From Evernia prunastri (Eukaryota > Ascomycota > Lecanoromycetes > Lecanorales > Parmeliaceae), in contig NKYR01000023.1 of assembly GCA_003184365.1 (NCBI GenBank), positions 186,001 to 250,000 of the forward strand: a DNA stretch of 64,000 bases, given 5' to 3'. Shown here piece by piece: positions 46,202 to 59,049 of this stretch. Both the position numbers and the translations under genes were made by a program. The first letter of the stretch is position 1. Each line of letters starts with the position of its first letter. A model generated the notes under the pieces. That model was not told where the DNA came from. It saw only the letters and a list, made by a program, of their open reading frames with translations, and made no database searches.

Positions 46202-47322
46202 TCACAGATGCTTGTGGCTATGAGAGTGTCAGCATTATTCACGTCGTACGAGATACTTCTGATCAATCTGGGACTCACAAGAACTCTAGAGTCGCTGCGT
46301 AGCCCCGCTTGAACTGCTCTTTGACATTGGCGTCGTTGAGATCTCCGCGGGCAGCCATCCAACCCTTAACAGCGTATTAGCCATTTTCGTAACATGACCA
46401 AAGCAGATAGCACAAGCGTCAACCTACGTGGGGCATGTCATGGAACGTCTCGACGTATTTCTCTCCTTTGAGGCCGTCGACGAAACCCTTGCAGGCTTCG
46501 GGGTTTTCGTCCTTGGATAAGAGGAACGCGAAGGGTACAGAGATGGAAGACGCGTCTTTTGGATCCACCATCGCAGGGTGGGCAGAGACCACAGCGGCGA
46601 ATGTTGTGGAGGTACCAGCCGCGATAGTTGCGACCTGGATGAATATGAGCTTTGAAAGCCTCGTACGTTTCAGCAATGACGAGCGAAACATAACTTTCCC
46701 CCCCAGCAGAGACCTAAAACGGCCCACTTCTTGATCGTGCCATCACCTTCGTTCTCAATGTCCTTGATGGTGGCAGGGATTGCCTCCAAAGCCCTTGCTG
46801 GGTTTGCGGGGCCCTGAAAGTATTCGCCCATTGCTTTTTGATTTTCGGATGTACTCGCGGTAAACCACTCATGGTGGGCATATTGGCCACGCAAAAAGTC
46901 GGGATAGTAGACGGCATACTGGTGGGCGGAGTGGCCGCCGTAGGCAAGAATGTCGGCGCCCTAGGTGAGACCAGAGTCAGCTGGTGTGTGAAAGAGGGAG
47001 GGAGAAGGACGGAGGTACCTGAAGGACTTGAGATCCGCCGCCGAAGATATCGCCGATCAGGAGGATGGCCGTGGAAGCGTCTGAGGGGCCAGTCTTGTCT
47101 GCGGTTAGAGGCGAGGGGTCAGCGGGAGGTTGGGTATAAGATCTGACGCTGCGGTAGAAGACCGACATGTCTTCATCCCTTGAACAGTGATGTAGCTGCC
47201 CTTGGGAGTGTAATCGACCTCAATGGGCGGGACATTGCAGCAAGCCTTGGTCTGGTCAGTGGGGTCCTTGAAAGTGAACTTTCAAAGTGATGGAATGGGT
47301 CTCTCACGTCAGCTGTAGACAT
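46202..47322 (-). CDS. Dienelactone hydrolase family enzyme at the cluster edge
   Basis: Seven exons: 47322-47308, 47251-47167, 47098-47019, 46960-46694, 46634-46428, 46364-46279 and 46217-46202; they sum to 756 nt, 251 aa, the normal family length. Motifs: an N-terminal CCNVPP block, TAILLIGDIFGG, the nucleophile Cys in LGLCWGGK, SAHPAMVDP, and the His near HDMPHGWMAARGDL. The family cleaves dienelactones and related esters or thioesters. The exon 4/5 joint is odd: the conserved GGK-VAT frame is kept only if the intron is TT-AG or GT-CA; a normal GT-AG splice would shift the frame and truncate the protein. Either a base was lost at the donor, or splicing is non-canonical. It is tandem with and downstream of the PKS, so it may process the product or be a decaying bystander. 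Confidence 0.8.
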
Positions 47323-47836
47323 AATTGCTGTTGCCGATGAGGTTGGAGGTAGGAAAGAAAGACGGTTTTGTCCTTATTGCCCTTGTTGTGGTTTGAGGGA
47401 AGGATGATATGAGCACTTGCATTTTAACGAGGAATACGTGGGAGGAGAAGGAAAACAGAGACTGGAGATAAAAGGTAAAGCCGGTTAACGCCATTCAGCT
47501 GCTTGTATACTAACTCATGAATTTTTGAGACAATGTATAAAACTTCGTATCGTTTCATTTCATTTCTTACCTTGCATCTCACGCTTCATGCTTCATGCCT
47601 CATTTCCCGAAGGAGCAACTCCGACGTGTGATGCAGGTGAGATGAGATCCGCAGGTGATCGCCCTCTATACCCGTTCAAGTTAGTGACTGTTTTTTTGGT
47701 ATCTCGCTCCTGTGCTTTCCGGGATTGTTTTGATAGCCGTGAAAATACTCTACACGTCTTGAAATCTTAGTGAATGAATGTGTCATCTAATTCGTCTATC
47801 ATCGTAACGGGAAACCCCCGTGCCTTCCGACTCATC
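47323..47836. other. Intergenic between PKS 3' end and hydrolase 5' end
   Basis: 514 bp; promoter of the hydrolase and terminator region of the PKS. No specific element was identified. Confidence 0.4.
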
Positions 47837-50800
47837 CTATTTTTTCTCTTCCGCACTCATAACGGTTGCAGGATCAATAAGCTTACTCCCTTTCGAAATC
47901 TTGCCCGCCAATGAGAGAAGAGGCTGATTTGCCAGCAACTCCAAGATCGGGATAGTGGCATCCAATTCTTTGAATAGCCAGTTGCGCATCTCGACCGCCA
48001 CGAGCGAGTCCATACCGTAATCGGACATGGGCTTCATCTCACTGATGTCCTCCACCGCGATCATTGAAAGCGACGACACCTTTGCAATGATCGATTCGCA
48101 AATCCGTCGAGTAGCTTCTTCCAAGGACTTGACTTTGCGTAGTTGATCGCGGATGGAGTGCCCGCCTTGAGTCCCTTCCTCTGCACTGTGCCCTGTGTTT
48201 AAAGCCATCCGCCGAAAGTGCGAAAAGATTGGAGACGAGAAGGCCCCGTGAGAGGCTTCACTCCATGTCCCCAGCCCAGTGACTATTTGACCTGACTGCG
48301 ATTTCTTCGGTGGCTGAGTGATTGCAATCACGATCAACTGCATGAGTTCTTCTGTTGTGGTGCCTTCGAACCCTTGACGGTCCAGTTTGCTGGCAAGATC
48401 TTGGTTCTCTGCCACATAGCCTGCCCCCAGAATAACGCCGAGGTCAATTGTCACAGCAGGCAGACCAAGTCCTCTTCTGTAGTCGGCAAAGGCGTCGAGG
48501 AACGTAGATCCTGCTGCGTAGTTGGCTTGACTGGCGTTGCCAATAATTCCGCTTGTGGATGACAACATGACGAAGAAGTCCATATCCTTAGGCAGTAGAT
48601 TATGAAGGTTCCAGGTCCCGTGAACTTTGGGCTTGATTGCTGCCGCATAATCTACTGATGTCATTTTCTCAAGCAGGGAGTCCTGGAAGTGTTAGCGATC
48701 GCAGCGCCACCCAGCCAAAAACAAATGAGAAGGCCAAAGACTCACCTGAAGCACCATAGCACCTTGGATCACACCTCGAATAGGTGGCATATGACTTGTC
48801 TGCTCGAGAACGTAGCGCAGCTGAGAAACATCACCTATGTCACAGCTGTGTACTGCGACTGTGACACCCTTCCCCTTCAGCACCTTTACAAGCTCGCGCG
48901 CCTCTTGCTTGGCGAGTCCGCTTCGGGATGCAAAGATCAGGTTTCTTGCGCCGCGATCTGTCATCCACAGAGCAGTCACGCGACCTAAACCACCGAGGCC
49001 TCCTACCAATAGGTATGAAGCCTCCGGCTTCAGAACCGTTGCTGTGTCGATATGTGGAATAGCCTGACAATGTGAGCAATGTATTATACAGCTAAGAGAT
49101 TGATCATACCTGGACTACCTCACTGGGTCCAGCCACAGCCACCAGCTTTCCCATGTGTTTCCCAGATTGCATAGTCCGCAGAGCTTTCTCGATTTCCGAA
49201 ATGCCGTACACGGTGATAGGAGATGGTCCATCCAGTTTCTTACTCCGGAAGAGATCCATCACTTTTGACCAGACCTGTGCCGCCGCTCGAGGCCTTTCTC
49301 TGACCAGACTGACAAGATTGACGACAGCAAAAGTGACATTTCTGGCGAATTTGTGCATTTCCAGGCGGGTGTTGATGGTGTAATCGCGGGCACCTAGCTC
49401 AATGAATCGACCAAAAGGAGCTATGCATTCCCATGTAAGCCGTAGCATCTCACCCGCAACCGAGTTGAGTATGACATCCACACCAACTCCCTTGGTCATG
49501 GCCATGATGCCTTTCGCGAAGCTACCGTCGCGGCTGAAAAGAATGTGATCTTCGCGAATGCCAAACCGTTCCATTAGAAGCGTCTTCTTCTCACGTGTCC
49601 CGACGGTTGCGAAAATCTCAGCTCCAATGAGCTGACACAGCTCGATAGCAGCTTGACCAAGCCCCCCAGAAGCAGCATGAATCAACACGGTTTCGTTTTT
49701 CTGAACGTTGGCTACATTGTAAATTGAGTGGTATGCAGTGCAATAGATGACGGGCAAACAGGCCGCTGTCTCGAAAGGCATGTCATCCGGTATTCTCTGG
49801 ACGGAGATCGCATCTGAACGATACTTGGTTGAGAATGCCCCAAAGGCGAAGCACGAAACTCGGTCGCCAATTGAGACATGCTTGGTGGATTTCCCACAGC
49901 CCGTGATGACACCAGCGCACTCTAGTCCCAGTCTCTCGACCTCGACTTGGCCCATGGCCATCATCACGTCTTTGAAATTGAATCCGGTCGCCTTGACTTC
50001 TATTTCCACTTGGTCGTCTGGCAACGCGTCGCCTATTCTGTCATCGTCTACAAAATGGATTGTGTCAAGGAGGCCAGGTGTCCCTACTTCCATCACTAGT
50101 GGACGTCCAGATTGTTGAAACGTCTGTGGCTTAGGACTTGGCTGAGAGTTAGCAGATTCGATCTTCCGATTAATTGACGCATTGGAGACCATTCGAGGTA
50201 TCATGATACGTCCGTTTCTCTGAACATACTCAAAATCCATCGCGTCCAATACTTGGGCATTTGTACCAAAATGACTCTCAAAGAGATCTAGAACAGTGTC
50301 GGCTGCTTTTGTACTTGGGAAGGGTTGGTCTGGGTCTAGATCAAGTAGGACGATACTAATACTACCGTATTCAGACCTCACAGTTCTCGTGAGCCCGGTG
50401 ATCAGATTAGACGCTGGAGATTCGGATGACCATTTGGCTCCTCGTGTGACCCACATCACGCCGGCAGCGGACGTGAGAATCCTCTTGGTAGCTTCGAATT
50501 CCTCAGGCGAAGGATCACTCAAGAATGGCCCAGTGGCTTCGCAGAAAACGATGCATAGCTTCCCGGCTGGAGTTGCGTTCACCAAGGTCTGCGCATCGAC
50601 CGTTGTTGCGCATTTGTCTGAGACTCTTGCTGCAATTTGTTGTTGTATGTTCCAGGGTACGTTGCCGTCGTGTATCAAGAGAACCCCCGGCCTGTTAGAG
50701 ACCGGCTTGTTCTCGCTGACCCTGGAGACCATCATCGAGCCTTGGTGCACATGTTCAATCGGCGAGTCCCATACCGCGGCATCCAGTCCGGAAAACCCTA

Positions 50801-53800
50801 CTTGCCGCAATTTCCTGTCCCATTCTTCTTCTGTCATTAACGGACCCTTCTGCCGGCCGTCCTCTGCGCCGGCCCACCAACCAGAGAGAGTCCCAAAGAT
50901 CGTGGACGTCGTCATGCGTTCTCGAGTGAGCTCAATCAAGACTATTCGGCCTCCAGGTTTGAGCAATTTACGTACATTAGTCAGCGTCTGGTGCATGGAT
51001 TTTGTGGCATGGAGGACATTGGCAGCAACCACAACATCGTACGATTCTGCCTCAAAACCTTGCTTTACCGGGTCAGTTTCAATGTCGAGCTTCGCGTAGC
51101 TGATAAGATGGTTCCAGCGACCGAGCTTCTCCTTTGACGCATCGAAGAAGCTGCTGCTTATGTCCGTAAAATTCCAGCTTTTCAACCGTGGTGGCTCCAC
51201 ATCTCCACCTCCGATCACTTCCATGATTGGAAGCGTCGCTCCACCCGTGCCGGCACCAATTTCGAGCACTTTGAGGTGAGGATTCTTGTGTGCAAGTAAG
51301 TCGAAGTACTTTGTTGCTGCCTGGTAGTTACGATCGAATCTTGCATTGTCTCTGTAATAGGCATCCAAACGACCATCTTCAACCATGACGGCAAGAGCCT
51401 CAACATCCCTTGCGAGAATTTTTGGCAGATTTTGGCCTACTTGGCAAAGAAGAGCACCCTCGGCGCCAGAGGCACTGACTCGATTGATGTGTTCCGCTCG
51501 TTCTGCCTCATTAGCAGTTGTCCATGTAGCTGTCGGAATGCCGAGTCGCCCATCACGCACAGCGCTCACGAAGGACTCGAAGCAAGCCCACTGTAGCTTG
51601 TGATACGGAAGCATGTTTTGAAGTGTCTTCGGATCTAAGACTTTAAGAGCGTTCTCCATGAAGTAGAAACCTGCCCGCTCCAAAGCCCCAACGGCCTCCT
51701 GCTCACTTGGAGGTGGCCGGATTTCCTTGCACAGTGAAGCCACATCTTGAGAAGACATCATATCCACATCAGAATTCCAATTGAGATGGTAAGCGACTTG
51801 GCGAGATCTGGAAGATGCTTGCACCTGGGAATCATTTGCTAGCGCGGTGCACTTGAGTCCATCAATTGTTATCACTGGCTCACTATGGTTTGGTCCTTCG
51901 CCGAAAACTATCATGGAAGCTTTGATCTGGCGATGATCTTTCTTCTCAGTGGTTGAGTATGCTATAAGTTCATGGCCAGGAGTATGGCTGATCTGGGAGG
52001 ATACCGACACCTCCTCTACGAAGACAGGCAGCAGTGGGTCTCTTAAAGGACCAGAGCTTGATCCCAAAGCGGCGAAAAGGCCATGAAAAATGCTATCAGC
52101 GGTTGCGGGATGAATGATGACTGAATACTGGAAGCCCATTGGCATTGTTGCAGCGGTATCCGGGATCTCAATCTTTCCAATGCACATGTTCGGAGCAGAC
52201 TTCGCAGATTTCATATTAGCGAATGAGGGACCATAATGTAAGCCAAGCCTATCTAGCTGCTGATAAAGCTCGTTTGTGTCGATTGGTGTCTGGCACAGAG
52301 CTTCCATATGCAGTATCCTCTGAAGATGACCAGCTGACTGCAAATCAACTTCGACAACCTCATCTCGTTCTGTAGCTTTCTCTGCGGTGACCATACCACG
52401 GCAGTGTTCGGTCCAGCGGTTGTCGTCTGTCACCGACAGCACGCAAAACTCGTCCCACGTGTCCGAGAGAAATCTTGTGCCTTCTTGATGCGGTCTCAGC
52501 TGGACAATCGTTTCCACTTCTCCAGACTGCTCAGGTATCACAAGAGCCTGCCCAAATGTAACTTCGCGTAACTTGTAATGTGCAATGTTGACATTTCTCG
52601 CTGCCGCACGCTGGCTTGCTGCCTCAATGGCCATTACAAGATAGCCCGCTGCGGGATAGACGACACTGTCCTGCACCCTATGATCCTTCACCCACGGAAT
52701 TTCAGAAGCTCTGACATAATTTCGCCAGCTCGGTCTCGGGGAGTCTACGCCGACCTCTGGAACACCTAGAAGATCCGTTCTAGGATGCGATCTGAAACGG
52801 TAGGCTTTACTAATCCGAGATTCTGCCCAGTAAGACGTTGAATGGTTCCATGCGTATGGGGGAAGATCAACCAGTACTTGGGGACTTTCGGTAGAAGTAG
52901 GTCTGTTGCAAGCGGCCAGGTTCACAGCAAATCCTGCTGTAAGAAGATTCGACGCTAGTGCAAGGCAGGTGTTCACAGCATCGGAGTTTCTAACAAGCGC
53001 TGTTTTGTATGTAGGTGGAGAGTCCTTGAGCTTGGGGTCTGACTGCAATATCTGTTTTATCGGGCCAGCCAGTGCCGAGTGCGGCCCAATCTCGACGAGA
53101 AAATTGATTGTCGCATCCCGCCCACGCTGTCGATTCCTCATGCTCGTCCGACCGGATCCTAAGCAAAGTTTGCGCAGAGATTCTTCAAATCGGACTTGAC
53201 CGACCATGTTCTCAACCCAGTAGGAGGGACCTAGGTCTAAGGCATCCGCGCGCTGGCCAGTCACAGAAGAATAAAACTCGATATCGGTGTCCACGGCTCG
53301 TGCCTTGACCTCTGACATTGCTTTCAAGTATTCTTTGGCTACGCTTGCCATATGGTGTGAATGATAAGCGACTTCCACCTCCAGCTTGCGCGCGAATGCT
53401 CCTTTGGCCTTCAATATCTCTTCAAGCTCTGCAATTGCAGGTGAATCACCGGAAACCGTAATGCTCGATGGGCTGTTGATGCAGGCTACGGTAGCTTTGC
53501 CTTGGGTCAATCCAGCGACCAATGGGGTGGCATCTTTTGGCGTCATTCCGACAGCCATCATCGCTCCTCTGATTTTACCTGTCTTCTTTACAAGATTCGA
53601 CACAACTCCGCGGTGATATGCTACAGCCAATGCGTACTCAAAAGTTAGGGCGCCTACGGTGTAGGCTGCAGCTATCTCGCCGCTTGAGTGTCCAGTGACC
53701 GCAGTCGGTTTGATGTCCCAGGATGCGAGGAGATCCACCAAAGCAAGCTGCAAAGCGGTGCACAATGGTTGACTTAGATGCACAGACCCCACTTGCGAGT

Positions 53801-56085
53801 CTTCAGAGTCTCTGGAAAGCTCCTCTGCAGAATAGAGTCAGTGAAGGATGTTTTCTGCGAAGAAATCGCCCTACCTATCAGGTTCCATGGAGCGCCAAGG
53901 GTGTTCAACCACAGACTAGCCCTGACGAGGGAGTCATAGAAGACGGGATACGCCCTCATCAGCTCCCGACCCATTGCATACCACTGTGCGCCCTGACCGG
54001 TGAAAACGTAAGCCAGAGCCTTCTTCCCAACGGACCCCATGAATTGGACAGTCTCATCATCTAGTCGTTCGATCAATTGTGGGATCGAATTCGCTGCAAT
54101 CGCAATTTTATAGCCGAAATATGAGCGCCTTTCTCCAAGAGTGTAAGCCAGATCGTTCAACAGTTGATGACCGGCGCTATGTAAGCGATCTGCCAGGTAT
54201 TTGCTGAGGGACTTTGCTTGACTGCGCCCACCTTTTTGGTCAAAGCAGGAAAGTACAAAAAGCCGTACACGGGAGTTATGTTTAGCACGATTTTCTCCTC
54301 CATGATAGCCGTTGACGACGGACTCGGAAAGCTTCATTTCCTTGCGTTGAGAGTCTAAAGTGTCATTCACGAGGCTATTCATGGAGACGTTGCCTACATC
54401 GCTAAGACATTCTGTAGGAGACGCGTGGCCATTTACCTCAGCCTTCGCTTGCGTGCGCAGTTCTGAAAAAGTCCTCGAGCTAGATCTTGGGGTGTTTCGC
54501 GAGGTTAAGTAGCCAGAAGTGTCTTCTAAAATAGCATGGGCGTTAGTGCCACCATATCCAAAGCTGTTGATGGATGCCCGAAGGGGACCGCTGCTGTCCC
54601 AATTCTCGCAACAAATTGGTACCTCAAACTGTAAGCCACGCTTTTCATAGCTGTACTGGCAATAGAACTTACATTGAGCTTCCAATCATATAACGGAATC
54701 TGCTTATTAGCATTCCGAAAATTTCGGTTCGGTAGTACCGTTTGATTCTCGAGCATGAGAGTAGTCTTGATGATCCCCGCGACACCACTGGCACCTTCCA
54801 GGTGGCCAATGTTTGTTTTGATCGATCCGATATGAAGTGGCTTTTCGTGTGGTCTGCCAAGTCCAAAGACGCGAGAAATAGCGGCCGTTTCCAGAGGATC
54901 CCCTGCCGGGGTGCCAGTACCGTGGCATTCGACGTATGAAGTGTCTAGAGGGCTCAGTCCAGCCTTGTCGTATACGTTTTGGATGAGAGTCTCCTGAGCT
55001 TGGCGACTGGGTAACGTAATTCCTGATGTCCTACCATCTTGGTTCACACCGGTATTTCTGATGACTGCTCGAACAGTGTCGCCATCTCTCAATGCATCAT
55101 GCAGAGGCTTTAAAAGTATGCATCCAACGCCTTCACCCCGCGCATAACCGTTAGCCCGATCATCGAAAGTGTAGCATCGGCCGTCGGGAGAGAGAAATCT
55201 AGGAAAATTAACTGTGTCCGTCACAGGCATCGACTTCTTACCTCATCATCGACATGGATATTGTGATCTCATGACTGAGAATGACGTTCGCCCCCGCAAC
55301 AACTGCTTGATGCGATTCGCCTGTTCTTAAGCTCTGACAAGCAAGATGCAAAGCGACTAAGCTGGCTGAACAAGCTGTATCAATTGTGACGCTGGGTCCT
55401 TTGAAATCAAAGAAATAGGATAACCGGTTAGCGATTATCGCTCGAGAGTTCCCGCTACTTGTCGCTTGATATAATGGTATATTCTCTGTATCTCTCAAAA
55501 GAACATCCGTGTAGTCTCCACAGAAGGATCCAACGTATACTGAGGTGTCGGTTCCCATAGCTTCCTCTAACGGTGTACCAGCTACTCTTTGGTTAGCATA
55601 CGGCGAAATCACGGAGATCCTGAAGGTCTTACAGTTCTCCAGAGCCTCATAACAGCATTCGAGCAACAAACGCTGCTGTGGGTCGAGGGCCTAAATCGGT
55701 CATTCTCAGTACCATTGCTTGTGCAACCGCATTCTTACCTCGGCTTCTGCCCGAGTCATGTTGAAAAACGGTGCATCGAATCTAGAGAGATCATCCGTGA
55801 AGAAGTGGCCACCTTTGACGTTTGACTATACTGAAGTGTAAGTTGGTGTCATAATGTAAAATTTGGAGGACGCATCACAGTTCCGTTTCTATTAGCGTCC
55901 GGATGGTAGAAAGCTTCATTGTTCCATTTCTGTTTAGGTACCAAACTCCAAGCTTCGCGCATCTCTGAGATCATGGTCCACAGTCTCTCAACGTTGGTTG
56001 CGTCACCGGGCCCACGGAATCCTATGCCCACAATTGCAATTGGCATCACCTCGGCCGACTCGTGCGGTTGGTAATTATCAGCCAT
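47837..56085 (-). CDS. Highly reducing type I polyketide synthase (KS-MAT-DH-CMeT-ER-KR-ACP)
   Basis: Nine exons: 56085-55879, 55825-55739, 55690-55633, 55584-55242, 55198-54673, 54628-53875, 53824-49110, 49063-48746 and 48682-47837; 2617 aa, all frames closing. Active sites look complete. KS DTACSASL with Cys near 189; MAT GHSSGE with Ser near 705; DH His near 1040 in KDHRVQDSVVYP; C-methyltransferase LEIGAGTGG near 1512-1520; ER HAASGGLGQAA near 2041; KR GGLGGLG near 2251 with Tyr near 2391 in QANYAAGS; ACP DYGMDSL with Ser near 2562. There is no thioesterase domain, so a trans-acting hydrolase must release the chain. An intact CMeT and ER predict a reduced, possibly alpha-methylated aliphatic acyl chain. 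The downstream alkylcitrate-type genes suggest that this acid is the alkyl part of an alkylcitrate. The product cannot be read from sequence. Confidence 0.96.
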
Positions 56086-56175
56086 GTTGAATGAAGAGTA
56101 GTGAGAAGTTCTAGACTACGATTCTTTAACTTAGAGTCCTGTTGTTACCTTATATCCTTTTCTAGGCAAAAGTCA

Positions 56176-56181
56176 TTTATA
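56176..56181 (-). promoter_or_regulatory. Probable TATA box of the PKS gene
   Basis: On the minus strand a TATAAA lies about 92 bp upstream of the PKS ATG. It is a reasonable core-promoter position, from position and sequence only. Confidence 0.4.
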
Positions 56182-56708
56182 GGCACAGTTTACAGTCTCC
56201 ATCGATTCTCGATGCATGCAAAGTTCGAGTCAACAATAAGCGACATCTTATCAGCTTGACCTTCCTAAAAAGGATTGTCCTATACTGCATTTTTAATTAC
56301 CGAGTCTCCAGCAATCTGAGCAGTGTCGATCATTGAAGAACGGCGGTGAGCAAGCTGGGAGGCAGTTGTATCCGCAGTGCACGTCAAGAAATGCTAGTGC
56401 TATGACACAAGATGATAATGTTATGATGCAAGCTAAAGCGAGAGTGACTGCACATGCATGTCAGAGACGGTTTAGATGAAAGCGGAGTATGTGCATTGGC
56501 CAAACGGGGTTAGGCTGCATGCGATTAATGGAAAGGGTGGGTCTCCTTCATGGATGGCATAGTACGACTGCCACCCCGTACCCACGAATAAGACCGACGG
56601 CTGAGTGAGCATGATGATTCAGCAACGGAACTCTGGGGTTCGCTCTGATAAAATTATCCCGAGACCGAAGATCTAAGATTTCTAGTAGTAGGCATATACT
56701 ATTGGCTC
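56182..56708. other. Intergenic between dehydratase 3' end and PKS promoter
   Basis: About 530 bp, partly AT-rich, containing the PKS upstream region. I found no convincing inverted CGG...CCG regulator site. Confidence 0.4.
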
Positions 56709-58246
56709 TCACAATTTCGGAATGATTTCTTCACTTCGAGATAGCAAGTCAACAAGATCAGTGACCGCTGTATCATCCCCTGCTTCTACGATCCTGACAA
56801 TTTCCGTTCTCTGTGGCTTGGTGAACATCAACGACATATTGTTGTCAAATTTCTGCCTCACACGTTCGAGGGTCTTGGGGTGCCTCACATGACCCACGGG
56901 GTACTCGACAAGAACCTCCTCGAGGATCTTCCCATCAGCCAAGCGGAGCAGAACACCGGAAGACACGCTTTTTTTATCCGTATCTAGATAATCTTTTGTT
57001 AAATCTTCGTCCTCACGTACATGTATTCGCGATCTCAAGGCCTCAACCAGGGGACTCAAAGCCCAGGGACTTGAATCTTGATAATCCTCTACAGCTGGAA
57101 CGTCTCCTTTCAAAAGTGCAACAGCGAGAGAGTATTGCATACAATGGTCACGGTCTGCGGTGTTGTGAAGAGTGCCGACTTTGTTAATAATCATGTTGGC
57201 AGGCCCATTCGTCCGTACTTCAACTTTGGCGATGTGTTTTTCATGATTGCAACCTAAGCTGCTAAGCCTAGCATATTGGATGAGAGTAGCCTCGATAGCT
57301 GAGATACTGTGGCCTTCCACTGGCATGACTTTGAAAAATATGTTCTCGATAGCCCATGTCCCAAAAGCCTGGGAGAGGTCGAACTGACCACCACCCCAAA
57401 GGTTGGTATAGAATCCCCAGCGAGGCATCGTCAGTACCGTTTTGGAACCAAGCTGTCCAGCCCGAATCAGCAGGGCTAGATTAACAGCCCTCATACAAGC
57501 GTCACCGGCCGCCCAGCCCTTGCGAGGGATGGTGTTTGACCCTGAGCGATAAATGCGCAGCGCTGCTCCATCCATCCAGACATGAGATATAGCTGCCATT
57601 GTCTGTACTTCAGATAGACCCAACAACCATGAGACCACTGCAGTTGAGGCAAGCTTGACGAGGATAACATGGTCGAGCCCATGGGTGTTGAACGGGTTGC
57701 GGATCAGGAAAGATCCTTGTATTTCGTAGACTTTGATCATGGCTTCTAGTAGTGTGTGTATCGTCAGAGGCGGTCCAGAATGTTCGATGCGCCCGCTTTG
57801 GACAGAACGACACAGCCAGTCCATCACCGACAACAGGGCCCCAAGATTGTCTGAGATGAAAGAATGTCAACGAGAAGCAGTATGCGAGCGGAAAACATCG
57901 ACTTACCGGATGGATGTCCCCAGTCAGCTCCACCCAGAGCATCGTTGTGGTCGAGATAGCGAATGGCCGTTCCAAGATCGAAGGCGCCTTTCGCCGGATC
58001 AAGCTGGTATGACGTCCCTGGTAGCCTGAAGCCATCCGGTGTCACAGTGCCAGGCACGATGGGACCCAGCAGATTCCTACACTCCGCACTCGTGCAAATA
58101 GACTCAATGGCACATGCCAAAGAATCAAGTAAAGCCGTACGTGATGTCCGCCAGGCATTTGCCGATTCAATCTTGTAGTGAAAGACGTAATCCTTGATGT
58201 CAACCAGTACTTGATCCCATCCGGTTTCTGTTTGGGAAGCGGCCAT
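56709..58246 (-). CDS. MmgE/PrpD family: probable alkylcitrate (2-methylcitrate) dehydratase
   Basis: Two exons, 58246-57907 and 57850-56709 (56-bp intron), 493 aa. ATG 58246 is the first true ATG; the longer frame begins with GTG. Family features are a helical N-terminal domain with a DSLACAIES-type motif, FDLGTAIRYLDHNDA and DWGHPSDNLGALLSV (substrate-site region of PrpD), NPFNTHGLDHVILVKLAS, GAALRIYRSGSNTIPRKGWAAGDA, and the C-terminal ISAIEATL and LRLADGK parts. 2-Methylcitrate dehydratase turns 2-methylcitrate into methyl-aconitate. In maleidride and related clusters, homologues dehydrate long-chain alkylcitrates to products that close to maleic anhydrides. Its divergence from the citrate-synthase-like gene (shared promoter) supports co-regulation. 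No mitochondrial presequence is evident. Confidence 0.9.
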
Positions 58247-59049
58247 CTTGAATGTATTGCCCAGATGTCCGTGGATCCAGGCCGTCGTTGACACGCAATG
58301 TTATTTGCTCAACACGTTCATGTCGGTAGGAAGGCGTTCAAAGTTCCACATGACGGTGTGCGACGACTTAGTCAGAGATGCATAGAGAAGGGAGGTTCAC
58401 ACGCTGCAGACTACAGCTACGTCTTGATTCCGTAGGGTCAGCGTATGACCCACGTCATCTTCGTCGGACAGATAAAGTACGCTTGTCTTGAAGAAGGCGT
58501 TGGCGTTTTCTGTACCCCGCCATACTACATTTGGTCTAGTTTCTGGGGCTATTTGACGCATAACGCGGATTCCAACTTCCAAAGCAACTCACATCTTCTC
58601 CTTCGACCATCCCCCTCGCAGCCTCTAGTCGAAGGTGGACATTTCGATCAATCGCCGTTAGCGCGAATTGAATGCCCGTGCGGAGTCTTTGGAACGGAGC
58701 CTTGGGTCAAGATGGCAGACTCGGACACAGGATGTCCGGCGATATGTTCATGCAGTCACCGCAGGGTAATACGGCGGATGAGACTACTGGATTCGGTGTG
58801 AACAGGTAGCCAACTCCTTATGAACGAGACCCTGCAGATCAATTCATTTTCTTGTTGGCCTCGCTCCTTTACCCTCACCCTCACATCGACCGCTCACCGC
58901 CGATGTGCGGTAAAGCTGTCACAGTGTTGTGGTTCAAATCACCTAGGATACTTCTAACCAATGTGAGCGTCTGAGCTTGGTCTTGGATTGTTGCTTTACA
59001 AGTATTTTGCTCTGCTGCTGCTCTCATCACTGGTACTCTAGACGTTACC
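58247..59049. promoter_or_regulatory. Shared divergent promoter of dehydratase and citrate-synthase-like genes
   Basis: 803 bp separate the two start codons, on opposite strands. No gene is supported inside; the open frames there are chance. The arrangement suggests joint control. No specific operator was identified. Confidence 0.5.
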
